Source: Siphonodentalium dalli (lineage: Eukaryota; Mollusca; Scaphopoda; Gadilida; Siphonodentaliidae). Taken from it: DNA of 64,000 bases. A program made the translations under genes and the position numbers. Under the pieces are notes generated by a model. The model saw only the letters and a program-made list of their open reading frames with translations. It was not told the DNA's origin and did no database searches. The DNA is taken from the NCBI GenBank assembly GCA_032622095.1, contig CP136063.1, positions 64,371,897 through 64,435,896 of the forward strand, read 5' to 3'. Positions within the stretch are counted from its first letter, which is position 1, and every line of letters begins with the position of its first letter. This document shows positions 9,639-21,241 of the stretch, in pieces.

Positions 9639-12600
9639 AATATGATTACGTCAGTACGTATGGACAACCCAAAACACGTACTTCGATCTATAAAATGGTA
9701 AATGTATGTTTCATGGGAGTGCCTGTATTTCCGGCCAACTTGGGTCAATACGTCAGTACGTATGGACAGAGACATGTCTCTATTCCGAAGGTTCGCTATT
9801 CCGAATATTCACTATTCTATTCCGAATATGTGAATACTAGCGTAATAGCATTTTTCATTCATCGTGTGGGTTTTATGGGGGGGGGGGGGGGGTGCACATG
9901 GGGCTGCAAATTTCAATTCATTTCTGTTTAAATACGCCCAGAATAGAAAACCTTCAGAATAACGAATATTCGGAATAACGAATCTTCGGAATAACGAACA
10001 TTTGGAATAGCGAACCTTCGGAATAATGAATCTTCGGAATATGGAACCTTCGGAATAATGAACCAGATCCTGTATGAACATACCACGACACGTTCATCAA
10101 TAAATGTATAAATGTTTCGTGGGACTGTTTATATATATACATATAAGACTGGAGTAAAGTTGACACCAACGCGTCTTTGTTAATTTTGGTGCCCGGATTT
10201 CAACGAAATTTGGTGTGGTGACTCAGGGTGCCCTGACAGAGTGTATAATGGCGTTAGTTTTTCTAAATTTTGATTTAAACAAATTTAAATGAATAAAATA
10301 TATGAACCTATGTGAATATTTAGGTACAATATAAACCTATTTGCACGAGAATATGTTGCAGCACCAGATATAGTGGAATGTTATTATATTTGTTCAAAAT
10401 GCTATCATCAGGTGAAGGTTGACTCTGGCCCAGCCACCAATTTTCAAGGCAAAATCAATTAATTTAATTTTTGCAATTTCAAGGGAAAAATATGTTTATT
10501 GGATAAATTTACATATAATACTGAATACATTTTTGTGATGTGGAAAACGGGGATTTATTACATATTTCACAAAGCCACATCTGATTTATTTATAGACGTT
10601 TATGTATGCTTGACTTTCATCGAGTTACACGGGTGGGGGCACAGTGACTCAATGGGACACAATTTCTGGCCTGTGGTAGGATCCACCTTTAGTAGATGAT
10701 AGGCACTTAAAAAGGAATGACATAATTTCCAAATGACTGTTGTTTTGGGGCTGGAGTGGGTAAATAATTTAGATCAAACAAACTGATGTCATTGTGCAAT
10801 AGTGGTATGTGCGGGGCGTTTCCTATACGGTTACTACTAATTAATCAAACGTGCATATATGCACGTTTACTGAGTTCACCTTAAAAGACCATCGAACCAC
10901 AAAAAATACTATAGACCATATTACACCAATTGCACTGTACACAAACCTGGGAACTATTTTATGTTCTGACTGCGAAATTTATAACAATGAATGATCAAGA
11001 AGGGAATATATTTTCCTTTATTGTTAATACTTGTTCCTCGATAATCTACTTCAAAGTAGGGGTGGTCCCAGCTCGAGATTGCTTGCTTGTTTGTGACTTT
11101 TGTGAGATTATATCGTACTCTCATGTGTCCCATCAGTGTGATGGTCAATACTATTGATAGTGGAGACTTAAATTAATACTAGTGATGGAAATTTTATTTT
11201 ATTTAATTCTATTTTAATTTAATTCTATATATGTTTCTATGCCAAATAATTTAATGATCGTTGAGAATTTTATAATTGCCCGGGAGGAATTACATTGGTT
11301 TAAGGGACGCAAAGCAAACTCAACCACAAAGTCACTTAAATCTTGCAATTTCAAAGTTAGACCTTCACATTCTATGACACACATTATTAAGGAACAGGTA
11401 TTTCATAATTTATTACCTGTACTGTTTTTTCATTGTTACAAACTTCCCTATCGCAACAGCAAAAACTTTGTACTGGTGGAATATATCATTCTCGACGGGC
11501 ATAGAGACATAGAGATTTATGGCATGGTCTAAGAAAATGCTATCATATTAAACATTTATATGACCATCTGCGATTGCCCCATGAATCATGTAGAACTAAA
11601 AGGTCATGGCAGTTGGAACATCTTGGCCTGGAATTATTATGTTTAGCATACAGATTATTCCAATCCCAATGTGTCAGGTCGACAATAGCAAGTACGCAGG
11701 GCTATATTTAATAATTTTTTCCACAAATAGCCACTAGTATATATGCTAGCCATGCTGGCCGAGCTCCCGGTTAATGCTTAAGGTTTAAACCGAGAACACA
11801 GTGTTAAAATCATGAAATATTTAATATATGAGAATGCTGAAACAAATAACATGTAACTTAATGGCGTTATTAACGGTGCATTATTATTATAATTATTATA
11901 TTTAACTTGATCTGTCCATCACAGGAAACAGAATTCTTAGATGGAAAGTTGAAAGCATATCCTCTCACCAGTCACTGCACTCTGCAGTGTGCCGAGACCA
12001 AATGGGAGATGTTCTTCTTTTCCTTCACTCACCAAGTTAATTGACTCACTTTGTCAGTCACCAATTCACTGGGCTTCACGTGCTTGTCACATCTGTGTGT
12101 CGACTGCTCTGTAGTCTGTAACTGGCTAGAATTGTATTTTGACCCGAGTCACACTCACAGTGAGTGGGTGAGACTGAGCCAGAAGTCGTTGAAAACTAAA
12201 TTTATTAATCTGTAATCACTAAATTAGTGACTAATACAATCCTAATAGTGTAGTACTAGTAGTATATGAATAATTTCAGTAAATCAGTCAGCTCTAAAAT
12301 GTCCATTTTCTGATTTCCTTGACCTGACATTGTCAGCTATTAACAATTAAATTTAGAGAAGTAGATGGAACAATTTACCGCTTGCAACACTAACCAGTCC
12401 AGGTGAAAACATACTTAAAATTTAACAGAACAAGTCAAATCACCGTGGTGACCACAAACTAGTCCAACGTCCACAGTCAATCCACAGTCCAACGTTCACA
12501 GTCCACTCCATTGTCTCCACTGACCATCATTTTGCATTTCATTGTTGTTGATTTTCATATTTTTTCAGTCACAGATTCATCATTCAGTTTCTTTTCGACT

Positions 12601-12724
12601 GACTGAGTTTCACTTCCGCTGTTCAACCAAGTCGGAGACTTCACACACAATGTATGCCCAATCGATTGGCTTATACCGATAACATTCAGCACGAGAGCAA
12701 CAACGGAGAATTTCGAATATGCAC
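9639..12724 (+). repeat. Left arm of large inverted repeat (palindrome)
   Basis: The sequence from 'aatatgattacgtcagtacg' at 9,639 to 'tttcgaatatgcac' ending at 12,724 returns as its reverse complement in 13,177-17,302. By eye the arms are about 95% identical or better, differing by scattered substitutions, small indels and a few larger events. The arm contains a 'ttcggaata' minisatellite, a G run of 16 (9,877-9,892) and AT-rich sequence. The arm ORFs (up to 97 residues) match no family I know and are not conserved in frame between arms, so I do not call genes. Confidence 0.92.
9780..10065. repeat. 'ttcggaata' minisatellite with G16 run, left arm
   Basis: Units such as 'attccgaaggttcgct' (9,780-9,835) and, in opposite orientation, 'ccttcggaataatgaatctt' (9,945-10,065) flank a run of 16 G at 9,877-9,892. 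The counterpart in the right arm has only 9 C (17,071-17,079), so homopolymer length has changed between arms. Confidence 0.8.
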
Positions 12725-13176
12725 ATTATGTAGCTTCTCAGCCACAAATAATGATAATCACAACCCAAAAGGGTTGTTTTACGGTATTGCGTAAGCGACG
12801 CAAGTATAGTTGTGACGTCACTAATTTCTATACTCTATCAACCTCAAAATTAGTTTTTTACATCCGGGCGATTCGGACCTATGGGGCTTTATGGTGGCCG
12901 CCATGTTCGAATAACCTTGACAAATTAACAAAACGAATTGATTTATCTTCTTCGATCAGCCTCCCTGTTAAATTTGAAAAACAAAATCAACCTTATTCAA
13001 AATTAAATGATTGAAGTGGATTTAGTTGACATAGGCGCATAGCATTCGGCAAACTTCGTCAGATTCCGAACCGTTGCAGTTTGAGATTACGTCCCCTGGC
13101 CCATAGCAACGTTGCGATTGGTGACGTAATTTTCGTTACAAAATGGGTGCGCCTAGGTGCAAGAAGTTATCGGCGA
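12725..13176. other. Unique spacer at the centre of the palindrome
   Basis: 452 bp present once. It contains 'gccgccatgttcga' near 12,896 and two 'gtgacgt' motifs (12,811 and 13,120), more GC-rich than the arms. A 48-codon ORF starts at 13,144 with a fair start context and a hydrophobic stretch. It runs into the right arm, where the left-arm counterpart differs by a 1-bp indel, so coding is not supported. The spacer could be a loop, a small promoter-like island, or residual unique DNA between the inverted copies. Confidence 0.6.
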
Positions 13177-13785
13177 GTGCATATTCGAAATTCTCCGTTG
13201 TTGTTCTCGTGCTGAATGTTATCGGTATAAGCCAATCGATTGGGCATACATTGTGTGTGAAGTCTCCGGACTTGGTTGAACAGCGGAAGTGAAACTCAGT
13301 CAGTCGGAAAGAAACTGAATTATGAATCTGTGACTGAAAAAAAAATGAAAATCAACAACAACGAAATGCGAAATGATGGTCAGTGGAGACAATGGAGTGG
13401 ACTGTGGACGTTGGACTGTGGATTGACTGTGGACGTTGGACTAGTTTGTGGTCACCACGGTGATTTGACTTGTTCTGTTATATTTTAAGTATGTTTTCAC
13501 CTGGACTGGTTAGTGTTGCAAGCGGTAAATTGTTCCATCTACTTCTCTAAATTTAATTGTTAATAGCTGACAGTGTCAGGTCAAGGAAATCAGAAAATGG
13601 ACATTTTAGAGCTGACTGATTTACTGAAATTACTCATTTACTACTAGTACTACACTATTAGGATTGTATTAGTCACTAATTTAGTGATTACAGATTAAAA
13701 AATTTAGTTTTCAACGACTTCTGGCCCAGTCTCACCAACTCGCCGTGAGTGTGACTCGGGTCAAAATACAATTCTAGCCAGTTAC

Positions 13786-14684
13786 CACACCGTATTACCG
13801 ATCCGGATTACCACCGGTCACGATGCGGATCACTACCGGCTGAAAGTGGCAATTTGTGTAACGGTAGGTCGACTAAAACGTTAATTATATTATATATCTG
13901 AATGTAACCCACACAAAGTTTGTTGCCGCCGTCTTTCTTACATACATTAGAAAATGGCCACGCCAAGAAAATATAAAATAATCGCCTACGATAACCTTAG
14001 AGGTATCATATGTTACTAGGATCTAGTTGCACGTGGCCCATTATTTATCTTCATTGGTACAATACATGATGCAAATGCATGGAATTTTCTCTTATTTCTG
14101 TTGCGTATACAAGAATGTCCATAACTGTACAAAATGGCAATATGGTTTGTCAAGTTGAATGTAAATTAAACGCGTAGTATCGATTTCCATACTCATGGGT
14201 TCCAAAAAACAGGATGCGGATCGTCACCGTTCACTATTCTGCCGGTACAGATCCATACCCGTTCATTTCATGGGTATCTATGTTCAAAACGTCCCAGATG
14301 GCCACAAATCGAACATACAAACGTGTACATTAGGCGAATGACTTAGTAAATGGTCTATATTTTCGTACCACGAGAATACCGCATAAAGAAATAAAACATG
14401 AACCATCCATATCAGCTACTGCTCGAAATAATGAAACACAATGGTAAACATGCGTTACAAATATAAGAATAAGTGAACATATATTGTATACTTATCAGAT
14501 TTATCGGCGTCCTCCGCTAGCCCAGTTACTCCTATACACGAAGGGAGAAAAAATTCACACCTTCCACAGAATGTAGGGCGAAAATGATCCAACTACAATG
14601 ATGCCACGTGGCACGCTTTTGTCAAAACAGCCGGTAGTGATCCGCATCGTGACCGGTGGTAATCCGGATCGGTAATACGGTGTG
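13786..14684. mobile_element. 899-bp DNA transposon-like element with perfect 57-bp TIRs
   Basis: The termini 13,786-13,842 and 14,628-14,684 are perfect inverted repeats, beginning CACACCGTATTACCG and ending CGGTGTG. The element is flanked by GTTAC on both sides (13,781-13,785 and 14,685-14,689), a 5-bp target duplication. The left palindrome arm has the same neighbourhood with a single copy (gtaac, 12,118-12,122) and no insert, a clean empty site. The interior has no long ORF, so it is non-autonomous. A CAC terminus with 5-bp duplications is seen in the Transib/RAG-related superfamily, but the terminus here is not a clear match to that consensus, so family assignment is tentative. Confidence 0.9.
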
Positions 14685-16472
14685 GTTACAGACTACAGAG
14701 CAGTCGACACACAGATGTGACATGCACGTGAAGCCCAGTGAATTGGTAACTGACAAAGTGAGTCAATTAACTTGGCGAGTGAAGGAAAAGAAGAACATCT
14801 CCCATTTGGTCTCGGCACACTGCAGAGTGCAGTGACTGGTGAGAGGATATGCTTTCAACTTTCCATCTAAGAATTCTGTTTCCTGTGATGGATAGATCAA
14901 GTTAAATATAATAATTATAATAATAATGCACCGTTAATAACGCCATTAAGTTAAAGGTGATTTGTTTCAGCATTCTCATATATTAAATATTTCATGATTT
15001 TAACACTGTGTTCTCGGTTTAAACCTTAAGCATTAACCGGGAGCTCGGCCAGCATGGCTATCATATACACTAGTGGCTATTTGTGGAAACATTATTAAAT
15101 ATAGCCCTGCGTACTTACTATTGTCGACCTGACACATTGGGATTGGAATAATCTGTATGCTAAACATAATAATTCCAGGCCAAGATGTTCCAACTGCCAT
15201 GACCTTTTAGTTCTACATGATTCATGGGGCAATCGCAGATGGTCATATAAATGTTTATTGTTTAATCTGATAGCATTTTCTTAGACCATGCCATAAATCT
15301 CTATGTATCTATGCCCGTCGAGAATGATATATTCCACCAGTACACAGTTTTTGCTGTTGCGATAGGGAAGTTTGTAACAATGAAAAAACAGTACAGGTAA
15401 TAAATTATTAAATACCTGTTCCTTAGTGTCATAGAATGTGAAGGTCTAACTTTGAAATTGCAAGATTTAAGTGACTTTGTGGTTGATTTTGCTTTGCGTC
15501 CATTACACCAATGTAATTCCTCCCGGGCAATTATAAAATTCTCAACGATCATTAAATTATTTGGCATAGAAACATATATAGAATTAAATTAAAATAGAAT
15601 AAAATAAAATAAAATTTCCATCACTATTATTAATTTCAGTCTCCACTATCAATATTATTGACCATCGCACTGATGGGACACCTGAGAGTACGATATAATC
15701 TCACAAAAGTCACAAACAAGCAAGCAATCTCGAGCTGGGACCACCCCTACTGTGAAGTAGATTATCGAGGAACAAGTATTAACAATAAAGGAAAATATAT
15801 TCCCTTCTTGATCATTCATTGTTATAAATTTCGCTGTCAGAACATAAAATAGTTCCCAGGTTTGTGTACAGTGCAATTGGTGTAATATGGTCTATAGTAC
15901 GGTCATATCTAGTTTGGAGATTCGTGACATGATCTAGTATTTTTTGTGGTTCGATGGTTTTTTAAGGTGAACTCAGTAAACGTGCATATATGCACGTTTG
16001 ATTAATTAGTAGTAACCGTATAAGAAACGCCCCGCACATACTACCATTATTGCACAATGACATCAGTTTGTTTGATCTAAATTATTTATCCACTCCATCC
16101 CCAAAACAATAGTCATGTGGCAAATTATGTCATTCCTTTTTAAGTGCCTATGATCTACTGAAGATGGATCCTACCACAGGCCAGAAGTTGTGTCCCATTG
16201 AGCCATTGTGCCCCCACCCGTGTAACTCGATGAAAGTCAAGCATACATAAACGTCTATAAATAAATCAGATGTGGCTATTTGAAATATGTAATAAATCCC
16301 CGTTTTCCACATCACAAAAATGTATTCAGTATTATATGTAAATTTATCCAATAAACATATTTTTCCCTTGAAATTGCAAAAATTAAATTAATTGATTTTG
16401 CCTTGAAAATTGGTGGCTGGGCCAGAGTCAACCTTCACCTGATGATAGCATTTTGAACAAATATAATAACAT

Positions 16473-16582
16473 GTGTTATATGGCTAATATCTCTGGACTG
16501 GCCCCATTGATATTGGTCTGGAAATTAGAGAAATGTTAGAGGCAATGTCTCACCCTGACCCATGTCTAACTGTGGCAAACAT
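16473..16582. repeat. 110-bp segment present only in the right arm
   Basis: The left arm reads straight through (10,378-10,382, atgtt), whereas the right arm has 110 extra bases bounded by AACAT direct repeats (16,468-16,472 and 16,578-16,582). Either a small insertion with a 5-bp duplication in the right arm, or a deletion between short direct repeats in the left arm. No inverted termini were seen. Confidence 0.75.
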
Positions 16583-16904
16583 TCCACTATATCTGGTGCT
16601 GCAACATATTCTCATGCAAATAGGTTTATATTGTACCTAATTATTCACATAGGTTCATATTTTTTATTCATTTAAATTTGTTTAAATCAAAATTTAGAAA
16701 AAAATCTAACGCCATTATACACTCTGCCAGGGTACCCTGAGTCACCACACCAAATTTCGTTGAAATCCGGGCACCAAAATTAACAAAGACGCGTTGGTGT
16801 CAACTTTACTCCAGTCCTATATGTATATATATAAACAATCCCACGAAACATTTATACATTTATTGATGAACGTGTCGTGGTATGTTCATACAGGATCTGG
16901 TTCA

Positions 16905-17190
16905 TTATTCCGAAGGTTCCATATTCCGAAGATTCATTATTCCGAAGGTTCGCTATTCCAAATGTTCGTTATTCCGAAGATTCGTTATTCCGAAGATTCG
17001 TTATTCTGAAGGTTTTCTATTCTGGGCGTATTTAAACAGAAATGAATTGAAATTTGCAGCCCCATGTGCACCCCCCCCCATAAAACCCACACGATGAATG
17101 AAAAATGCTATTACGCTAGTATCATTCGCATATTCGGAATAGAATAGTGAATATTCGGAATAGCGAACCTTCGGAATAGAGACATGTCTC
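16905..17190. repeat. 'ttcggaata' minisatellite, right arm
   Basis: Mirror copy of 9,780-10,065 with the same unit structure and a C9 run at 17,071-17,079. Long tandem-derived ORFs here (for example 16,882-17,097) are artefacts of the repeat. Confidence 0.8.
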
Positions 17191-17302
17191 TGTCCATACG
17201 TACTGACCGGATATACAGGCACTCCCATGAAACATACATTTACCATTTTATAGATCGAAGTACGTGTTTTGGGTTGTCCATACGTACTGACGTAATCATA
17301 TT

Positions 17303-17835
17303 CCTATTTATTCGATCAACGTATTCGGAAACACACATGAATAGTACAACCACCGGCCCCTGTCACAAATTGGTCATAATACTAAAAGTACATATATATA
17401 AGACACAGTGGTCTGGGATTTTTTTTATTATATTATTTTTAGAGTCACATTCCCCATTTTAAAGAAATAATACCAAGCTTCGAATTCGTGAAAATGGCTT
17501 CAAAATCACTATTTTTTTTCAAAATACCAAATGTGTTGACAGGACTGCCCCTTCCTTAAATATTATAATAGTCTTCACAACTAACATCCAAAATAGAATA
17601 AAGCAAAACAAGTGTTAAAAATCTATTTCCAAATTATAAAAAAAAATATTTTTTTAATCTGCCCGTCCGTTTGATCGCCTATATATTTTATAGAAAAAAT
17701 TATAAACATTATTAGCGCCCTTAATCCCCTGGTTACGTGCATGCTATGACCCCATGTACACATGTTCAGACGGGTTCAGTCGTTTTGTCGCCTTTTGCCT
17801 GACAGACACACGAACTTAATTTATTTTTATAATAT
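17303..17835. other. Intergenic, no gene recognised
   Basis: AT-rich sequence between the palindrome and the next candidate element. No ORF of interest, no RNA gene and no clear repeat were identified. Confidence 0.4.
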
Positions 17836-19980
17836 TAGCGAGTTTGCGATACCCGTTCGACCGGTACGGGTACCGGTAGATTCTGGTAGATTGGTGAAAT
17901 TCGTCACGGTCATTTGCGTACTTTGAATGCAGCACATAAAGCGATAGGGATTTGGAACGGGTAGATGTATCCCGTTGACTGGTAGTCTTTCACTAAAGTT
18001 TTCTCACTCAAAAGTACATTAGTTCTATGAAATAACAGTCAGCTATGTATTAATATATTTATTGCACGATTACGTGGCCAAATCTCATTGATACATTTGT
18101 CATTTAAGCCATGTTTTATGTTCAAAGTGTCGAGGCGGCTTCTATCACTAAGATAACTATGGAACGCCGATTTGTTTACTGACAACGGTCTTCACTCAAG
18201 TTATTTGATGGTGCTATACGCAGTCTCGGCACAGGGACGTGATTATAGAGGATCTCCGCGTTGAGAAGGGGTGTCCACCTTCGCATTCCCTACCAATTGA
18301 ACCACACCAAACAGAGGTTTGTGCGGAATTCCAATTATGCACCCCGTTGGGCTCCGATTTCCCCCAACTGATCCTTCACTGTCCTGAATATTATTCTAGT
18401 CTGTTCTAAATGGATTAGTAGTCGTGTTAAAGAAGTCATGTAATGAAGGGTCCACCTCGCCGACCAGAACGAGAACAATTTTGTAGATATGAACCTGGAA
18501 ATTGCAAAATCATAACATCTAGTGGTCTAACACCAGGCAAATTCACGCCCTACATTGTTTTTCCACAAATTCATTAACAGTTTTGACGAGCCACTGAATG
18601 TGGATAGACCAGGACATACCGGGTCGACCATGGTTCGGTCTGGTGGGAGAACGTTTTGAAATCTGAACATGAAAATTTATCAATATAGACTTTCCTCAAG
18701 CTTTACATTTGTTGGATATTTCCAACATAACTGTTGGCCATATAGCCCGAATTCTTTCTACCAAAAGTAGGTATATTTGCAAATGTTGGTCAAAAACTAT
18801 ACAAAAAATCCCCACTAATACATTTTTGGAAAATCATACGGAATGACAGAATAATGTCAACGTATGTTTGGTGTGTTAGGTATATATAATTTCCAACTGT
18901 TAAACAATTTGACAGAAGTTGGTGTGAAACACCCCAACCCTCTCCCCATGTCCCCTATCGACCCTTTGTGTGTGGGCATAAATACACCGTGAATGTGTTA
19001 CACGATTGAATACAACCGTTCAGTCATTATATCTTATGTGGTGACTGATTTCTCATTTTAATATAGATATTTGACATTTGAACGGACATGGCGCATTTGA
19101 ACCTCAAGACTGTTGTATATGTGTAGTGGCCAATAGTGACACAAAATACTGATATACACGCCTCATACTCGGCACAATCTTACCGTCGTCAGCGCGACTT
19201 TTATCTGTTTTCTTTGTTTGGCATACAAGTGAAGCAAACTTGAACGCTCTTTATTCAAACCATATAATAAATATTGTACCATTAAACACCCTTTATATTT
19301 AACAAAGTTTAATTTTTCTACCTATACATCCGGATTTAGACCCAGACAAATATCCGAGTTCTTGGGATAAATATGCCCTTGCCAGACCCTTCGAAAGATT
19401 CCAACCAAGTATCAATTATATGACTATATATTCCCCAACTAATATAAGTAAGGGGCAATTTCGGTCTTATATCTGACTAAAAGTACATGCATGTAGGACA
19501 TTCTTGGACCCTGTGTCTAAAACAACATATTTTACACCGAATAATGGTTGGATTATTAAATTAGCGTAATTGTATATTTGTGCTATCATAACATATTTTC
19601 TCAGCCTGAAAATTCCATCTGTTCTAGACGAAACTAGAACGGTCTGGGAAATTACTAATGAAAGCCAATTATTGAAAATGTTACCAAAATGAGTCCAAGA
19701 AAGACGCCAATCCATTCCATTTTGGCCTCGTCCCAGGTGAATGCAATTCATTATCCTCGCAGAGGTCCATCATGTGACCATAACATCAAGTATAACGTCC
19801 AATGCGGATAACAATTTCTCTATCATATATATTTTGCTGCAATTGGCTCACCATACATTACCCGTCGATATGCTTAATTCTACCCGTAAAACAGTTTGCG
19901 ATTTCAAAACGTGTACCGGTACGGGTAGCTACCAGTACCCGTACCGGTACCCGTACCCGTTTGAAATCGCAAACTCGCTA
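17836..19980. mobile_element. Candidate 2.1-kb element with inverted termini
   Basis: 'tagcgagtttgcgat' at 17,836 faces its complement 'atcgcaaactcgcta' ending at 19,980. Inside each end lie palindromic 'ccggtacgggtaccgg'-type blocks (17,860-17,880 and 19,916-19,960). A second internal 'agtttgcgatttcaaaacg' lies at 19,892-19,910. The outer TA could be a TA target duplication. There is no transposase ORF, so at best this is a non-autonomous element. The low identity beyond the first 15 bases of the termini keeps confidence moderate. Confidence 0.5.
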
Positions 19981-20366
19981 TTAAAGGTTAATGCTAATAT
20001 GTCACTCTACATTTGCACGCCTGACACCCCCGTCAACAACCCCACCCTCGCCAGTGTACGCCCGTGGCATCGGCACATAAACTGGCCAACATCCCGCGAC
20101 TGGACGTCGCCTTGCTATGAATCAAACATATAGTTCCCAGTTTTACTATACGAGTAGGCTACACTTTCAAGAATGGACAGTCCGTAAGTAAAATAAAGTC
20201 CATCCCGATTACGATACGGCAAACTAACTTCATTTTTTATTTTTAGATTAATACAAGTCGTTACTCTTTTCATCATTACTATCAATAAAACACGAATTAT
20301 GCATGCACGCAAGAAACAGGTCTGTTGTCTTGTGACAAACGCGAGGCCAAATAGCCTACAGTTCTC

Positions 20367-20433
20367 TTTGAAAAGCCGACGAAATTTCTAACAGATTTAC
20401 ACATCGTTTATGAATTTCGTCTGCTTTTCAAAG
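20367..20433. repeat. 67-bp hairpin
   Basis: 'ctttgaaaagccgacgaaat' faces 'atttcgtctgcttttcaaag' with one mismatch and a loop of about 23 bases. It lies next to 'gcgatagcgtagcagggcgc' (20,486-20,510), a phrase that recurs near the minisatellite at 53,440. Likely part of a small foldback repeat. Confidence 0.65.
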
Positions 20434-20949
20434 CCAAAGGCGAAGCAGTTAACCAAACTCCAAACAGATGTATCTCACCGTTTCGGAGCGATAGCGTAGC
20501 AGGGCGCTGACTGGAGTTTGGCAGTTAACGCATTCTGTGATAAACACAACCGATTAATTATCTTCATCCCGGCACTCTGAACCAACGGAGCATATCGGTA
20601 CGATTGAGCCAGGGTACAAAACATACTTTTCCCACAATTCAACATCCCAGTCATACAGGCGAAATGAAAATCTGTAAAACAAATTACACCACGTTGTGGT
20701 GTAATGAATCTTTCTGAGATAACTTCTACAAAACATAAGAAAACTAAAAAAAATTCTTGCAATTTCCATCATTTGTGCGACACTAGCCGACGTCAAAATC
20801 GGACAAAAGCATCCGTTCAATTGAAATTTTAAACGCATACGGAGAGAGTTATTACTCAGAACACTCTTTATCTGCTTTTTTATGCAACATTTCTCTTTTG
20901 AAAGTCCATATCTGACCAGCAGAGACTCCTAATAATGAGAGTTTTTCAA

Positions 20950-21108
20950 AATATACCACCAGTGTTAACCCTTAAAGATATATAATCCGAATTAACGCTT
21001 ACAATATACCACCAGTGTTAACCCTTAAAGATATATAATCCGAATTAACGCTTACAATATAACACCAGTGGTAACACATAAAGATCTATAATCAGAATTA
21101 ACGTGGGT
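20950..21108. repeat. Three tandem copies of a 53-bp unit
   Basis: 'aatataccaccagtgttaac' begins at 20,950 and 21,003 with identical units, and a third, more diverged copy starts at 21,056. It ends where a dispersed element fragment begins. Confidence 0.9.
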
Positions 21109-21235
21109 ATAAAATAATAAATATGAACTGAAGACCCCTGTCCGGAAAGGCTTCTATCAATTAATATTCATTTTATTTCGAATATGTTTCGTACTTAATG
21201 TTTCGGATACACACGACCTTAACACGTATTACAAT
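21108..21235 (+). mobile_element. Fragment of dispersed element family 2
   Basis: 'gggtataaaat', 'gaagacccctgtcc' and 'cttctatc.attaatatt' match 59,228-59,310 and the complement of 27,470-27,560. The fragment directly abuts the truncated retrotransposon ORF, suggesting nested insertions. Confidence 0.65.
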
Positions 21236-21241
21236 GAAACG

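Larger units (their letters stand above)
13177..17302 (-). repeat. Right arm of large inverted repeat (palindrome)
   Basis: Reverse complement of 9,639-12,724, starting at 'gtgcatattcgaaattctcc'. It is longer than the left arm mainly because of two extra segments: an 899-bp terminal-inverted-repeat element (13,786-14,684) and a 110-bp stretch (16,473-16,582). It lacks about 18 bp near the outer end relative to the left arm. No gene is recognised. Confidence 0.92.

Noticed and set aside
11239-11532. 97-residue ORF in the left arm with an 88-residue partner in the right arm
   Set aside because: Both come from the duplicated arm. The frames diverge by indels and the protein has no recognisable domain.
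11754-11800. tRNA-like 'tggccgagctcccggttaat' in both palindrome arms
   Set aside because: It resembles an A box of a Ser/Leu tRNA or tRNA-derived SINE, but no B box or acceptor stem follows.
13144-13290. 48-codon ORF with a hydrophobic N-terminal stretch at the palindrome spacer
   Set aside because: It crosses into the right arm, and the left-arm counterpart has a 1-bp indel in the same place. No splice or homology support.
19741-20133. 130-codon ORF crossing the end of the candidate 2.1-kb element
   Set aside because: It runs across the terminal inverted repeat and GGTACC blocks. No domain or codon pattern supports coding.
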